DNA of 64,000 nt from Pseudomonas peli (GTDB lineage Bacteria > Pseudomonadota > Gammaproteobacteria > Pseudomonadales > Pseudomonadaceae): positions 868,001 through 932,000 of the forward strand of contig NZ_FMTL01000001.1 in assembly GCF_900099645.1 (NCBI RefSeq). Direction: 5' to 3'. Each line of letters opens with the position of its first letter. The stretch's first letter is position 1. Below, piece by piece: positions 1 to 7,640 of this stretch. The translations under genes were made by a program, and so were the position numbers. The notes beneath the pieces are model-generated. The model saw nothing but the letters and a program-made list of their open reading frames with translations. It made no database searches and was not told the DNA's origin.

Positions 1-497
1 ATGTGCCGCTGGGCTATAAACGCCGCACCATCAACTTTGGCCGCGGTGAGAAAACAGCGGTGACGATTCCCTGGGACGATGTCTCCACCGCCTACCACTC
101 CACCGGCATCGACAATATCGAGGTGTACCTGCCGACACCGACAGTGGCCGCGATTGTTATGCGCCTGATCGACCCGCTGCGCGGCCTGCTGGGCCTGGAT
201 GCGGTGCAAAACTGGCTCAAGCGGCTGATCGAAAAACGCGTCAGCGGCCCCGATGAAAGTAGCCGCGCACGTCAGCGCACCTGGCTCTGGGGCGAGGCGC
301 GCAATGCAGCTGGTGAGGTAAAAACCGCGCGCCTGGAAACCGCCAATGGCTATGACGTAACCGTACACGGTGCCTTGCTGGCCGTGCAGCACTTACTCGA
401 TTACAGCGGTCCCGGCGGCTATTTCACCCCCACCAAGCTGCTTGGCGAGCGCTGCGTGGAACAGCTGCCGGGCTCGGGCAAAGTGGTTATTTCCTGA
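1..497 (+). CDS. Saccharopine dehydrogenase-like oxidoreductase, C-terminal part (5' end outside window)
   Basis: The frame is open from the first bases and ends with TGA at 495-497, so only about the last 165 residues are present. The tail has a GGYFTPTKLLGERCVEQL segment resembling the conserved GG-x-x-TPATALG region near the C-terminus of saccharopine-dehydrogenase-like / trans-acting enoyl reductase proteins. The NAD(P)-binding Rossmann domain would lie upstream of the window. The true substrate is unknown. The last 11 bases overlap the 3' end of the convergent argP gene. The family call is moderate because the diagnostic N-terminus is missing. Confidence 0.6.
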   Translation, partial: VPLGYKRRTINFGRGEKTAVTIPWDDVSTAYHSTGIDNIEVYLPTPTVAAIVMRLIDPLRGLLGLDAVQNWLKRLIEKRVSGPDESSRARQRTWLWGEARNAAGEVKTARLETANGYDVTVHGALLAVQHLLDYSGPGGYFTPTKLLGERCVEQLPGSGKVVIS

Positions 498-1380
498 GGT
501 CTACCAGGCTATGGCCTGCGGCCTGGGTGAGGTGGTGCGTCAGCTGATTAAGCAACTCACCACCATTACGCCAATGGTGCCAGTACAGCGGCACATCGAT
601 TGGCCGATCACTGATCAATTCGACCAGCTCGCCACGGGCTATTTCACCCTGCACCTGCAGCTCCGGGATCAGCCCCCAGCCGAACCCGGCCTGAGCCAGA
701 CGGATAAAGCCCTCAGATGACGGGCATAGATGGTGGGCAAACCCGCCCTCCACGCCGAGGCCAGACAGATAGCGGTGCTGCAGCAGATCATCCGGGCCGA
801 ATACGATGGCCGGCGCGTGGGCCAATGCCTGCGCGGTAACGCCTGTCGGGAAGTTCCGGGCAATAAATCCTGGGCTGGCCATGGCGCGGTATCGCATCGC
901 CCCCAGCAACACAGCACGGGCACCGGCGACGGGGCGCTCGCTGGCGCACACGCAGGCCGCTACGTCTCCGGCACGCATGCGCTTGAGGCCGACCTCCTGA
1001 TCCTCCACCACCAGATCCAGCAGCAAACGCTGTTCGGTACAGAATGCGCCCACCGCGCCGGCCCACCAGGTGGCCAGGCTGTCGGCGTTCAGCGCAATGC
1101 GCAGGCGCTCCGGCAAACCGCCCTCATCCAGCCCCGGCACCTGCGCCTGAATATCGCGCTCCAGCAACCGCACCTGTTGCACATGGTTAAGCAAACGCCG
1201 ACCGATTTCCGTCGGCGCCGGCGGCACCGCACGTACCAGCACCGGCTGACCAACACGCGCCTCAAGCAACTTGATCCGCTGCGACACGGCCGATTGCGAC
1301 AACCCCAGCACCTGCGCCGCCCGCTCGAAGCCGGCCTGTTCGACAACCGCAGCCAGGGCGGCGAGTAGTTTGTAATCCAA
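487..1380 (-). CDS. argP: LysR-family transcriptional regulator ArgP (IciA)
   Basis: A 297-aa LysR-type regulator. The N-terminal winged helix-turn-helix (about residues 13-45, including RAAQVLGLSQSAVSQRIKLL) is followed by a periplasmic-binding-protein-like effector domain. ArgP binds lysine/arginine and activates the exporter gene argO, which lies divergently one gene away here; an ACT-domain protein sits between them. I place the start at the TTG at 1378-1380 (protein begins M-LDYKLLAALAAVVEQ), the length and beginning usual for pseudomonad ArgP. The frame stays open upstream to 1578, but that part overlaps the divergent gene and looks non-coding. A second TTG at 1381-1383 is an alternative start. 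Confidence 0.9.
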   Translation of the reverse strand: MDYKLLAALAAVVEQAGFERAAQVLGLSQSAVSQRIKLLEARVGQPVLVRAVPPAPTEIGRRLLNHVQQVRLLERDIQAQVPGLDEGGLPERLRIALNADSLATWWAGAVGAFCTEQRLLLDLVVEDQEVGLKRMRAGDVAACVCASERPVAGARAVLLGAMRYRAMASPGFIARNFPTGVTAQALAHAPAIVFGPDDLLQHRYLSGLGVEGGFAHHLCPSSEGFIRLAQAGFGWGLIPELQVQGEIARGELVELISDRPIDVPLYWHHWRNGGELLNQLTHHLTQAAGHSLVDLRK

Positions 1381-1481
1381 CAAAATCAGATTTCCTAATG
1401 AGCGATCAGGATTATTTGTTTCTCTTATATACCCAGCCGCAGCAGACTGGCCAGCATCCCACCCTGAACAAGGCAATCCGC
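1381..1481. promoter_or_regulatory. argP / ACT-argO divergent control region
   Basis: This spacer separates argP from the divergent ACT-argO pair. It is AT-richer than its flanks. An imperfect dyad (AATCAGA at 1384-1390 and TCAGGATT at 1406-1413) overlaps the argP start and could be a LysR-type binding site. A TATATA at 1426-1431 could serve as -10 for the rightward genes; that would place transcription start after the ATG at 1398 and favour the ATG at 1482. The roles are inferred from layout only. Confidence 0.3.
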
Positions 1482-1883
1482 ATGGCCGGCGAAACCTCAC
1501 TGAAAACCCTACTGCGCAGCATGAGCCCGCAGTTGAACGATGGCGCATACGTGTTTTGCTGTTTAAGCGATGCCTCACAACTGAAGGGCTTACAACCGCT
1601 GGGTAGCTTTCAAGAAGCAGAAGGTCTCACGGTGATCGTGCAGCGCCAGCAAGCCGAGCATCTGGGCTTGCCCTTCAGCTACGTGGCCGCCTGGCTGACA
1701 CTGCATGTGCATTCGGCACTCGAATCCGTCGGTTTGACGGCTGCCGTCGCCAGCGCACTGGCGCAAGCAGGGATTAGCTGCAACGTGATTGCCGGCTTCT
1801 ACCACGACCACCTGTTCGTCGCCCACGCCGATGGGCCGCGTGCACTGGCCGTTCTGCAACAGCTCAGTGCACAGGCGGAGTAA
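1482..1883 (+). CDS. ACT-domain protein, small-molecule sensor-like
   Basis: A 133-aa protein beginning MAGETSLKTLLRSMSP, a typical start for the small ACT-domain family often found beside lysine/arginine export genes. Two ACT-like halves are suggested: residues about 1-60 (with GAYVFCCLSD) and about 65-130 (with GISCNVIAGFYHDHLFV). ACT domains usually bind amino acids, so it may sense or chaperone basic amino acids for the ArgP/ArgO circuit; that role is inference. An in-frame ATG at 1398 lacks a Shine-Dalgarno sequence, whereas the 1482 start has AAGG about 10 nt upstream. It ends 5 bases before argO, so the two are co-transcribed. Confidence 0.75.
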   Translation: MAGETSLKTLLRSMSPQLNDGAYVFCCLSDASQLKGLQPLGSFQEAEGLTVIVQRQQAEHLGLPFSYVAAWLTLHVHSALESVGLTAAVASALAQAGISCNVIAGFYHDHLFVAHADGPRALAVLQQLSAQAE

Positions 1884-1888
1884 CCGAG

Positions 1889-2500
1889 ATGTGGCAAAGC
1901 TATAGCAACGGATTACTGATCGCCGCCGGACTGATCATCGCCCTCGGCGCACAAAACGCCTTTGTCCTGGCGCAAAGCCTGCGCCGCGAGCATCACCTGC
2001 CGGTGGCGCTGCTCTGTGTGGTCTGCGATGCCTTGTTGGTGGCAGCTGGGGTCTTCGGCCTGGCCGCCGTGCTGGCGCAAAGCCCGATTCTGTTGGGTGT
2101 GGCGCGCTGGGGTGGCGCGGCATTTCTGCTCTGGTATGGCGCCCAGGCGCTGGTTCGTGCCAGCCGCCCACAGGCATTGAATCAGGCCAGTGAAAGCGAC
2201 CCGCGCTCACGTAAGGCAGTGCTGCTGGCAGCGCTTGCGGTGACCCTACTGAACCCGCATGTGTACCTCGACACGGTGCTGCTGATCGGCTCACTCGGCG
2301 CACAACAACCGGTTCCCGGCGCCTATGCGCTTGGCGCGGCAAGTGCTTCTTTAATGTGGTTCTTCTGTCTGGCCCTCGGCGCGGCCTGGCTTGCACCCTG
2401 GTTGGCGCGCCCAAGCACCTGGCGCTTTATCGACCTGGGCGTGGCCTTGATGATGTTCAGCATTGCTTGGCAGCTATTGGGGAACCCCGGCATGCTCTAA
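1889..2500 (+). CDS. argO: LysE/ArgO-family basic amino acid exporter
   Basis: A 203-aa inner-membrane exporter of the LysE superfamily with about six hydrophobic helices and the family signature ALGAQNAFVLAQSLRREH near residues 20-37. ArgO exports arginine (and canavanine), relieving excess intracellular basic amino acids. It sits directly behind the ACT-domain gene and next to argP, the classical regulator-exporter pairing. A CGGAG ribosome-binding motif overlaps the end of the upstream gene. Homology cannot separate lysine from arginine specificity. Confidence 0.88.
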   Translation: MWQSYSNGLLIAAGLIIALGAQNAFVLAQSLRREHHLPVALLCVVCDALLVAAGVFGLAAVLAQSPILLGVARWGGAAFLLWYGAQALVRASRPQALNQASESDPRSRKAVLLAALAVTLLNPHVYLDTVLLIGSLGAQQPVPGAYALGAASASLMWFFCLALGAAWLAPWLARPSTWRFIDLGVALMMFSIAWQLLGNPGML

Positions 2501-2569
2501 AACGGCCCTGATGCAACATGCCGAGGTGGTTTTCCACACAGTTGCCGCGTGTTTAAGGCGCAGTGCCGG

Positions 2570-2578
2570 TGCTATGAT
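2570..2578 (+). promoter_or_regulatory. Extended -10 promoter candidate for sodB
   Basis: TGCTATGAT matches the extended -10 form TGn-TATAAT in five of six hexamer positions. No good -35 lies 17 nt upstream, as is common with extended -10 promoters. The predicted transcript would have a leader of about 90 nt before sodB. Confidence 0.5.
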
Positions 2579-2676
2579 CAAGGGCTTGCGGCGCAAAGAG
2601 ATAACTCACGCCGCTGAGATGGCCGCCCGTGATCGGCCTCGCGCACACCGCACCTGACCTGATTAGGAGATAGACA

Positions 2677-3258
2677 ATGGCTTTCGAATTGCCGCCGCTG
2701 CCCTACGCACATGACGCCCTGCAGCCGCACATTTCCAAGGAAACCTTGGAATTCCACCACGACAAGCACCACAACACCTACGTCGTGAACCTGAATAACC
2801 TGGTCCCAGGCACCGAGTTTGAAGGCAAAACCCTGGAAGAAATCGTCAAGACTTCTTCAGGCGGCATCTTCAACAACGCCGCTCAGGTCTGGAACCACAC
2901 CTTCTACTGGAACTGCCTGGCGCCTAACGCCGGCGGCCAACCGACGGGTGCTCTGGCTGACGCGATCAACGCCGCGTTCGGTTCCTTCGACAAGTTCAAG
3001 GAAGAGTTCAGCAAAGTGTCCATCGGCACCTTCGGTTCCGGCTGGGGCTGGCTGGTGAAGAAGGCTGACGGTTCCCTGGCACTGGCCAGCACCATCGGCG
3101 CCGGCTGCCCGCTGACCAGCGGCGACACCCCGCTGCTGACCTGCGACGTTTGGGAACACGCCTACTACATCGACTACCGCAACCTGCGTCCGAAGTACGT
3201 TGAGGCGTTCTGGAACCTGGTCAACTGGGACTTCGTGGCGAAAAACTACGCCGCGTAA
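2677..3258 (+). CDS. sodB: Iron superoxide dismutase
   Basis: A 193-aa cytoplasmic Fe-SOD, full length for the family, converting superoxide to hydrogen peroxide and oxygen. The alpha-hairpin domain begins [20 protein letters not shown] and carries the metal ligand His27 in EFHHDKHH. A second ligand His is in [10 protein letters not shown] (about residue 74), and the Asp/His pair is in [13 protein letters not shown] (about 157 and 161). The [12 protein letters not shown] context is typical of iron rather than manganese enzymes. TTAGGAGA supplies a strong ribosome-binding site. A rho-independent terminator follows 14 bases after the stop, so the gene is monocistronic. In pseudomonads sodB is usually linked to iron supply through Fur and PrrF RNAs; no binding site was identified here. 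Confidence 0.97.
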   Translation: MAFELPPLPYAHDALQPHISKETLEFHHDKHHNTYVVNLNNLVPGTEFEGKTLEEIVKTSSGGIFNNAAQVWNHTFYWNCLAPNAGGQPTGALADAINAAFGSFDKFKEEFSKVSIGTFGSGWGWLVKKADGSLALASTIGAGCPLTSGDTPLLTCDVWEHAYYIDYRNLRPKYVEAFWNLVNWDFVAKNYAA

Positions 3259-3272
3259 CCTGCGTTACCCAC

Positions 3273-3301
3273 AAAAAACCCGGCCTTGCGCCGGGTTTTT
3301 T
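3273..3301. terminator. Bidirectional terminator between sodB and the convergent unknown gene
   Basis: A CCCGGC/GCCGGG stem (3279-3284 with 3290-3295) has a 5-nt loop, a run of A on the left and a run of T on the right. It can end transcripts from both directions. Confidence 0.9.
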
Positions 3302-3318
3302 GCTATCGGGGCCAAGGT

Positions 3319-3963
3319 TTACAGCAGTTTGCGCGGAGCAAATGCCAGGTGCAGCGCATCCACTTGCTGTACAGCCATAGACAGACGCTGATCGGCCACC
3401 ACCGGCCCCAGGTATTCACACAGCCCGATATACAGCAAGTTGAGCAGTTGCCGCAGTTGCTCAAGCCCCAGGTTGGCCACTTCCAACTCGGCACCATGCT
3501 CCAGCCAGGCCCGCACGCGCAAACGCTGCTCATTGCTGCCACGCAGGTTGCTCAGATTACCTGCGGCGAAATGCTGTAGACGTGGCAGCAGACCAGCGTC
3601 CAGTCCGTTGAATAGCACTCGGCTTAACGCCTCAAAGGTATGCCGTGCATGCACATCTGCCGTATTGCTCGGCGGTGCGCTCAGGCCCATGCGTTGCCGC
3701 CAGCTGAGCAGCTGCGGTTCAGGGTCCGGCAGCAACGCCGATAACGGCCCCGTGAGTGCCCCCACCAGCTCGCGGTAGAGCTTGGCACGCTCCAACTTGC
3801 GCTCGCAGGTCGCCGCCACCTCACCGAGAAACTCATTCAGTGCAAACGGCGGTTTGTCCGCGTATTTACTTTCCCACAGGGCCAGCACCGCGAGCAGCTC
3901 ATCTTCCGCAAAGTGCCCGGCCAGCCCGGTGTAGATCGCCCGTCGACGAGTTGCCAGGCTCAT
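3319..3963 (-). CDS. Protein of unknown function, translationally coupled to amtB
   Basis: A 214-aa soluble, mostly helical protein with no signal peptide, membrane segment or motif I recognise. It begins MSLATRRRAIYTGLAGHFAE. Its ATG follows the amtB stop codon after one base, so translation is almost certainly coupled to the ammonium transporter and expression should follow the same sigma-54 promoter. Composition and codon use look like the neighbours. It is not a GlnK/PII protein, the usual amtB partner: it is too long and lacks the PII T-loop sequence. A role in ammonium uptake or nitrogen status is only a context inference. Confidence 0.75.
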   Translation of the reverse strand: MSLATRRRAIYTGLAGHFAEDELLAVLALWESKYADKPPFALNEFLGEVAATCERKLERAKLYRELVGALTGPLSALLPDPEPQLLSWRQRMGLSAPPSNTADVHARHTFEALSRVLFNGLDAGLLPRLQHFAAGNLSNLRGSNEQRLRVRAWLEHGAELEVANLGLEQLRQLLNLLYIGLCEYLGPVVADQRLSMAVQQVDALHLAFAPRKLL

Positions 3964-3964
3964 G

Positions 3965-5260
3965 TCACACCCTCCTCGGCAGGTCGTTACTGTCGAAGGT
4001 CACGGCCAGGTTGAACTCGGGATAACCCACCTCCGCGTGCTCGGCATAATCCAGGCCGCGCTGCTCATGTTGCGTGGATGTGCGCAGACCAAGTGTTTTC
4101 GCCAATAACAGGTAAAGCATCAGCGCCAGTGGGAAGGCCCAGATAAACGCCACACCCGCGCCGAGCAGCTGCACACCAACCCGCGACCAGTTGAACAGAT
4201 CACCACTGAAGAACAGCCCGGCCGCCACGGTGCCCCAGACACCGGCAAAACCATGCACGGGAACCGCACCCACAACATCATCCAGCTGCCAGCGCTCCAG
4301 CAGGCGCATGCCGAACACCACCACACCACCGGCCACCAGTCCGGTCAGCAGGGCAAACAGCGGCGACATGGTTGCGCAACCGGCGGTGATGCCGACCAGG
4401 CCGCCGAGTGAGCCATTCACCGTAGTGGTCAGCAGCACCGGGCTGGAGGTGCTGCGCTGCGCCAGAAAGGCCCCCAACGCCCCGGCTGATGCCGCCAGAT
4501 GGGTATTCAGAGCAATCAGGCCGAGGCTGACATTCATCTCCAGACTGCTGCCGGCGTTAAAGCCAAACCAGCCGACCCAGAGGATAAAACCGCCCAGCGC
4601 GACCAGGCTGAGGTTATGCCCGGGAATGCTGCGCGGTGTGCCGTCCGCAGCAAAACGCCCCAGACGCGGCCCAAGCACCAGAATACCGGCTAACGCACAC
4701 CAGGCGCCGATGCTGTGTACCACGGTCGAACCGGCGAAATCGATAAACCCCAGCGCCGCCAACCAGCCCTGGCCGCCATAGATGCCGCTCCATACCCAGC
4801 TGCCGAACACCGGGTAGATAAACCCACTGATCACCACCGCACCAATCAGGTAGGCCGAATAGCGCGTACGCTCAGCCATCGCGCCGCTGGCGATGGTCGC
4901 CGCCGTGGCCGCAAACATCATCTGAAACAGCAGAAAAGTGAAATCCCACGGCTCGCCATCGTGCGGTGCAAAATGACTCATGCCGAACCAGCCAGTGATG
5001 TTGCTGCCGAACATCAAGCCAAAACCGAACAGCCAGAAGGTGATGCCCCCCACGCACCCATCCATGTAATTTTTCATCATCACATTGACGGCGTTCTTGG
5101 CCCTCGACATACCGCTTTCCAGCAAGGCAAAGCCGGCCTGCATGAAAAACACCAACACGCTGGCCAACACCAGCCAGGCGGTGTTGAGTGCCTCATCGCT
5201 GGCCGCTTGCGCCAGTGGCGAAACCGCAAATACCGCTATCCCTACCAGTCGACTTTTCAT
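3965..5260 (-). CDS. amtB: AmtB-type ammonium transporter
   Basis: A 431-aa ammonium channel of the Amt/Mep/Rh family. A cleavable signal (MKSRLVGIAVFAVSPLAQA) precedes about 11 membrane helices. Conserved pore elements are visible: the Asp in GFIDFAGSTVVH, the first pore His in VVHSIGAW and the second in VPVHGFAGVWGT. The ATG at 5260 is chosen because GGGGGA lies 8 nt upstream and because longer starts would run into the sigma-54 promoter. No glnK gene is adjacent; instead a 214-aa unknown gene follows after one base. Nitrogen-limitation control by NtrC and RpoN is expected from the promoter. Confidence 0.93.
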   Translation of the reverse strand: MKSRLVGIAVFAVSPLAQAASDEALNTAWLVLASVLVFFMQAGFALLESGMSRAKNAVNVMMKNYMDGCVGGITFWLFGFGLMFGSNITGWFGMSHFAPHDGEPWDFTFLLFQMMFAATAATIASGAMAERTRYSAYLIGAVVISGFIYPVFGSWVWSGIYGGQGWLAALGFIDFAGSTVVHSIGAWCALAGILVLGPRLGRFAADGTPRSIPGHNLSLVALGGFILWVGWFGFNAGSSLEMNVSLGLIALNTHLAASAGALGAFLAQRSTSSPVLLTTTVNGSLGGLVGITAGCATMSPLFALLTGLVAGGVVVFGMRLLERWQLDDVVGAVPVHGFAGVWGTVAAGLFFSGDLFNWSRVGVQLLGAGVAFIWAFPLALMLYLLLAKTLGLRTSTQHEQRGLDYAEHAEVGYPEFNLAVTFDSNDLPRRV

Positions 5261-5297
5261 TGCAGCGTCCCCCATGAAGGTGAATACACGGGGCTTC

Positions 5298-5313
5298 GCA
5301 ACTCTCATGCCAA
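5298..5313 (-). promoter_or_regulatory. Sigma-54 (RpoN) promoter of amtB
   Basis: Read on the minus strand the sequence is TTGGCATGAGAGTTGC, matching the -24/-12 consensus TGGCAY-R-N4-TTGC, with exactly 10 nt between the invariant GG (5311-5310) and GC (5299-5298). Transcription would begin about 25 nt before the amtB ATG. NtrC sites further upstream were not resolved. Confidence 0.8.
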
Positions 5314-5445
5314 GCAAGAAACCGCCAAACGGCGCTCAAGCCTCGGGCAACTCGCACCGACACAGTGCAGCAGGCCAATACAGCGGTCAGCAGCCGCGCC
5401 ATCGCCGCGCAGATAATTTGTTCGACAAACTTTAGTAATGGCCCT

Positions 5446-5474
5446 TTGACTGCAAGCGCGACTTTGCCAATACT
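5446..5474 (+). promoter_or_regulatory. Sigma-70 promoter candidate for bifA
   Basis: TTGACT (5446-5451) and AATACT (5469-5474) are separated by 17 nt, giving 5/6 and 4/6 matches to the vegetative consensus. The site lies 43 nt before the bifA start. Confidence 0.5.
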
Positions 5475-5516
5475 CACTAGCGTGTGACGCCGAAGGCCCG
5501 AACAAGGAACCGTCAT

Positions 5517-7580
5517 TTGAAGCTGGAACTCAAAAACAGCTTGTCACTTAAGTTACTCCGCGTGGTGCTGCTCTCAGCGCTGATCGTTGGCGTGGTCTTG
5601 AGTCTTGCCCAGATTGTTTTCGACGTTTACAAAACACGTCAGGCAGTCGCCAATGACGCGCACCGTATTCTCGGCATGTTCCGTGACCCCTCCACGCAGG
5701 CGGTCTACAGCCTGGACCGGGAAATGGGCATGCAGGTGATTGAGGGCCTGTTCCAGCACGAATCCGTGCGAATGGCGGCTATCGGTCACCCCAACGAGCC
5801 GATGCTGGCAGAGAAAGCCCGAGAGCAGGTCGACATCCCCACACGCTGGCTCACCGACCCGATTCTCGGCAAAGAACAGAACTTCACCACCCAACTGGTT
5901 GGCCGCGGTCCCTACAGCGAGTATTACGGCGACCTCAGCATCACCCTCGACACCGCGCCCTACGGCGAAAGCTTTGTTACCAACTCCGTCATCATCTTTA
6001 TCTCAGGCGTGCTGCGTGCGCTAGCCATGGGCTTGGTGCTGTATTTGGTCTATCACTGGCTGCTGACCAAACCGCTATCGAAGATCATCGAGCACCTGAC
6101 AAATATCAATCCGGACCGCCCCAGCGAGCACAAGCTACCGATGCTCAAGGGCAACGAGAAGAATGAACTGGGGCTTTGGATTAACACCGCCAACCAGCTG
6201 CTGTCTTCCATCGAACGCAACACCAACCTGCGCCGTGAAGCAGAAAATAGCCTGCTGCGCATGGCCCAGTATGACTTCCTCACTGGCCTGCCCAACCGTC
6301 AGCAGCTGCAACAGCAGCTTGACCAAATCCTGGGAGACGCTGGCCGCCTGCAGCGCCGCGTGGCCGTGCTGTGCGTAGGCCTAGATGACTTCAAAGGCAT
6401 CAACGAACAGTTCAGTTACCAGACCGGTGATCAGCTGCTGCTGGCCCTGTCCGACCGCCTGCGCAGTCACAGTGGCCGCCTCGGCGCCCTGGCCCGTTTG
6501 GGGGGCGATCAGTTCGCGCTGGTACAGGCTGATATCGAGCAGCCTTACGAGGCGGCTGAGTTGGCTCAGAGCGTCCTCGACGACCTCGACAACCCCTTTA
6601 TGCTCGATCAGCAGCAAGTGCGTCTGCGCGCCACTATTGGCATCACCCTGTTCCCGGAAGACGGCGACAGCACCGAGAAGCTGCTGCAGAAAGCCGAACA
6701 GACCATGACCCTGGCCAAGAGCCGTTCGCGCAACCGCTACCAGTTCTATATCGCCAGCGTCGACAGCGAAATGCGCCGCCGCCGCGAGCTGGAAAAAGAC
6801 CTGCGTGACGCCCTGGCGCTTAACCAACTGCACTTGGTTTACCAACCACAGGTCGACTACCGCGACCACAGCGTGGTCGGTGTCGAAGCGCTGCTGCGTT
6901 GGCAGCATCCGCAACACGGCTTTGTACCGCCAGATCTGTTTATCCCACTGGCCGAACAGAACGGCACCATCATCCCGATTGGCGAATGGATTCTCGACCA
7001 GACCTGCCGCCAGCTGCGTGAATGGCATGATCAGGGCTTCACCGAGCTGCGCATGGCGGTCAACCTGTCCACCGTGCAGCTGCACCACGCCGAGCTGCCA
7101 CGGGTAGTCAACAACCTGATGCAGGTCTACCGCCTGCCGCTGCGCAGCTTGGAGCTGGAAGTCACCGAAACCGGCCTGATGGAAGACATCAACACCGCCG
7201 CACAGCACCTGCTCAGCCTGCGTCGCTCCGGGGCACTGATCGCCATCGATGACTTTGGTACTGGTTACTCCTCACTGAGTTACCTGAAGAGCTTGCCGCT
7301 GGACAAGATCAAGATCGACAAGAGCTTCGTGCAGGACCTGCTGGAAGACGAAGACGATGCCACCATCGTGCGCGCCATCATCCAGCTGGGTAAGAGCCTC
7401 GGCATGCAGGTCATCGCCGAGGGCGTGGAAACCGTCGAGCAGGAGGCCTATATCATCGCCCAGGGCTGTAACGAGGGGCAGGGTTACCTCTACAGCAAGC
7501 CGCTGCCGGCACGCGAACTGACGACCTATTTGAAACAGGCCCGGCGACTCAACAGTGCCGCCAATCCCGCGACTCTCTGA
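5517..7580 (+). CDS. bifA: Cyclic-di-GMP phosphodiesterase BifA (degenerate GGDEF plus EAL)
   Basis: A 687-aa inner-membrane protein, the length I recall for P. aeruginosa BifA. An N-terminal helix (about 12-35), a periplasmic region and a second helix (about 155-180) precede a GGDEF-like domain (about 250-425) and an EAL domain (about 435-680). The diguanylate cyclase signature reads GGDQF instead of GGDEF (about residue 330), as expected for an inactive or regulatory GTP-binding domain. The EAL domain keeps VEALLRWQHP, the DDFGTGYSSLSYLK loop and EGVE, so phosphodiesterase activity is expected. BifA lowers c-di-GMP, favouring swarming over biofilm. I choose the TTG at 5517, which has AAGGA 10 nt upstream. 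Confidence 0.93.
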   Translation: MKLELKNSLSLKLLRVVLLSALIVGVVLSLAQIVFDVYKTRQAVANDAHRILGMFRDPSTQAVYSLDREMGMQVIEGLFQHESVRMAAIGHPNEPMLAEKAREQVDIPTRWLTDPILGKEQNFTTQLVGRGPYSEYYGDLSITLDTAPYGESFVTNSVIIFISGVLRALAMGLVLYLVYHWLLTKPLSKIIEHLTNINPDRPSEHKLPMLKGNEKNELGLWINTANQLLSSIERNTNLRREAENSLLRMAQYDFLTGLPNRQQLQQQLDQILGDAGRLQRRVAVLCVGLDDFKGINEQFSYQTGDQLLLALSDRLRSHSGRLGALARLGGDQFALVQADIEQPYEAAELAQSVLDDLDNPFMLDQQQVRLRATIGITLFPEDGDSTEKLLQKAEQTMTLAKSRSRNRYQFYIASVDSEMRRRRELEKDLRDALALNQLHLVYQPQVDYRDHSVVGVEALLRWQHPQHGFVPPDLFIPLAEQNGTIIPIGEWILDQTCRQLREWHDQGFTELRMAVNLSTVQLHHAELPRVVNNLMQVYRLPLRSLELEVTETGLMEDINTAAQHLLSLRRSGALIAIDDFGTGYSSLSYLKSLPLDKIKIDKSFVQDLLEDEDDATIVRAIIQLGKSLGMQVIAEGVETVEQEAYIIAQGCNEGQGYLYSKPLPARELTTYLKQARRLNSAANPATL

Positions 7581-7595
7581 CGCCAGTCGCCTACG

Positions 7596-7623
7596 AAAAG
7601 CCCGCCAACAGGCGGGCTTTTTT
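7596..7623. terminator. Terminator downstream of bifA
   Basis: AAGCCCGCC and GGCGGGCTT form a 9-bp stem with an AACA loop, followed by T's and preceded by A's. It probably serves both bifA and the convergent GIDE-domain gene. Confidence 0.9.
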
Positions 7624-7640
7624 ATACGCGGCGCTTTTAC

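Noticed and set aside
1398..1481. Longer ATG start for the ACT protein
   Set aside because: No Shine-Dalgarno sequence, and the extra 28 residues do not fit the family; the TATATA near 1426 would be inside it.
3965..5317. Upstream start of amtB at 5317
   Set aside because: The added residues overlap the sigma-54 promoter and spoil the signal peptide; the ATG at 5260 has a strong ribosome-binding site.
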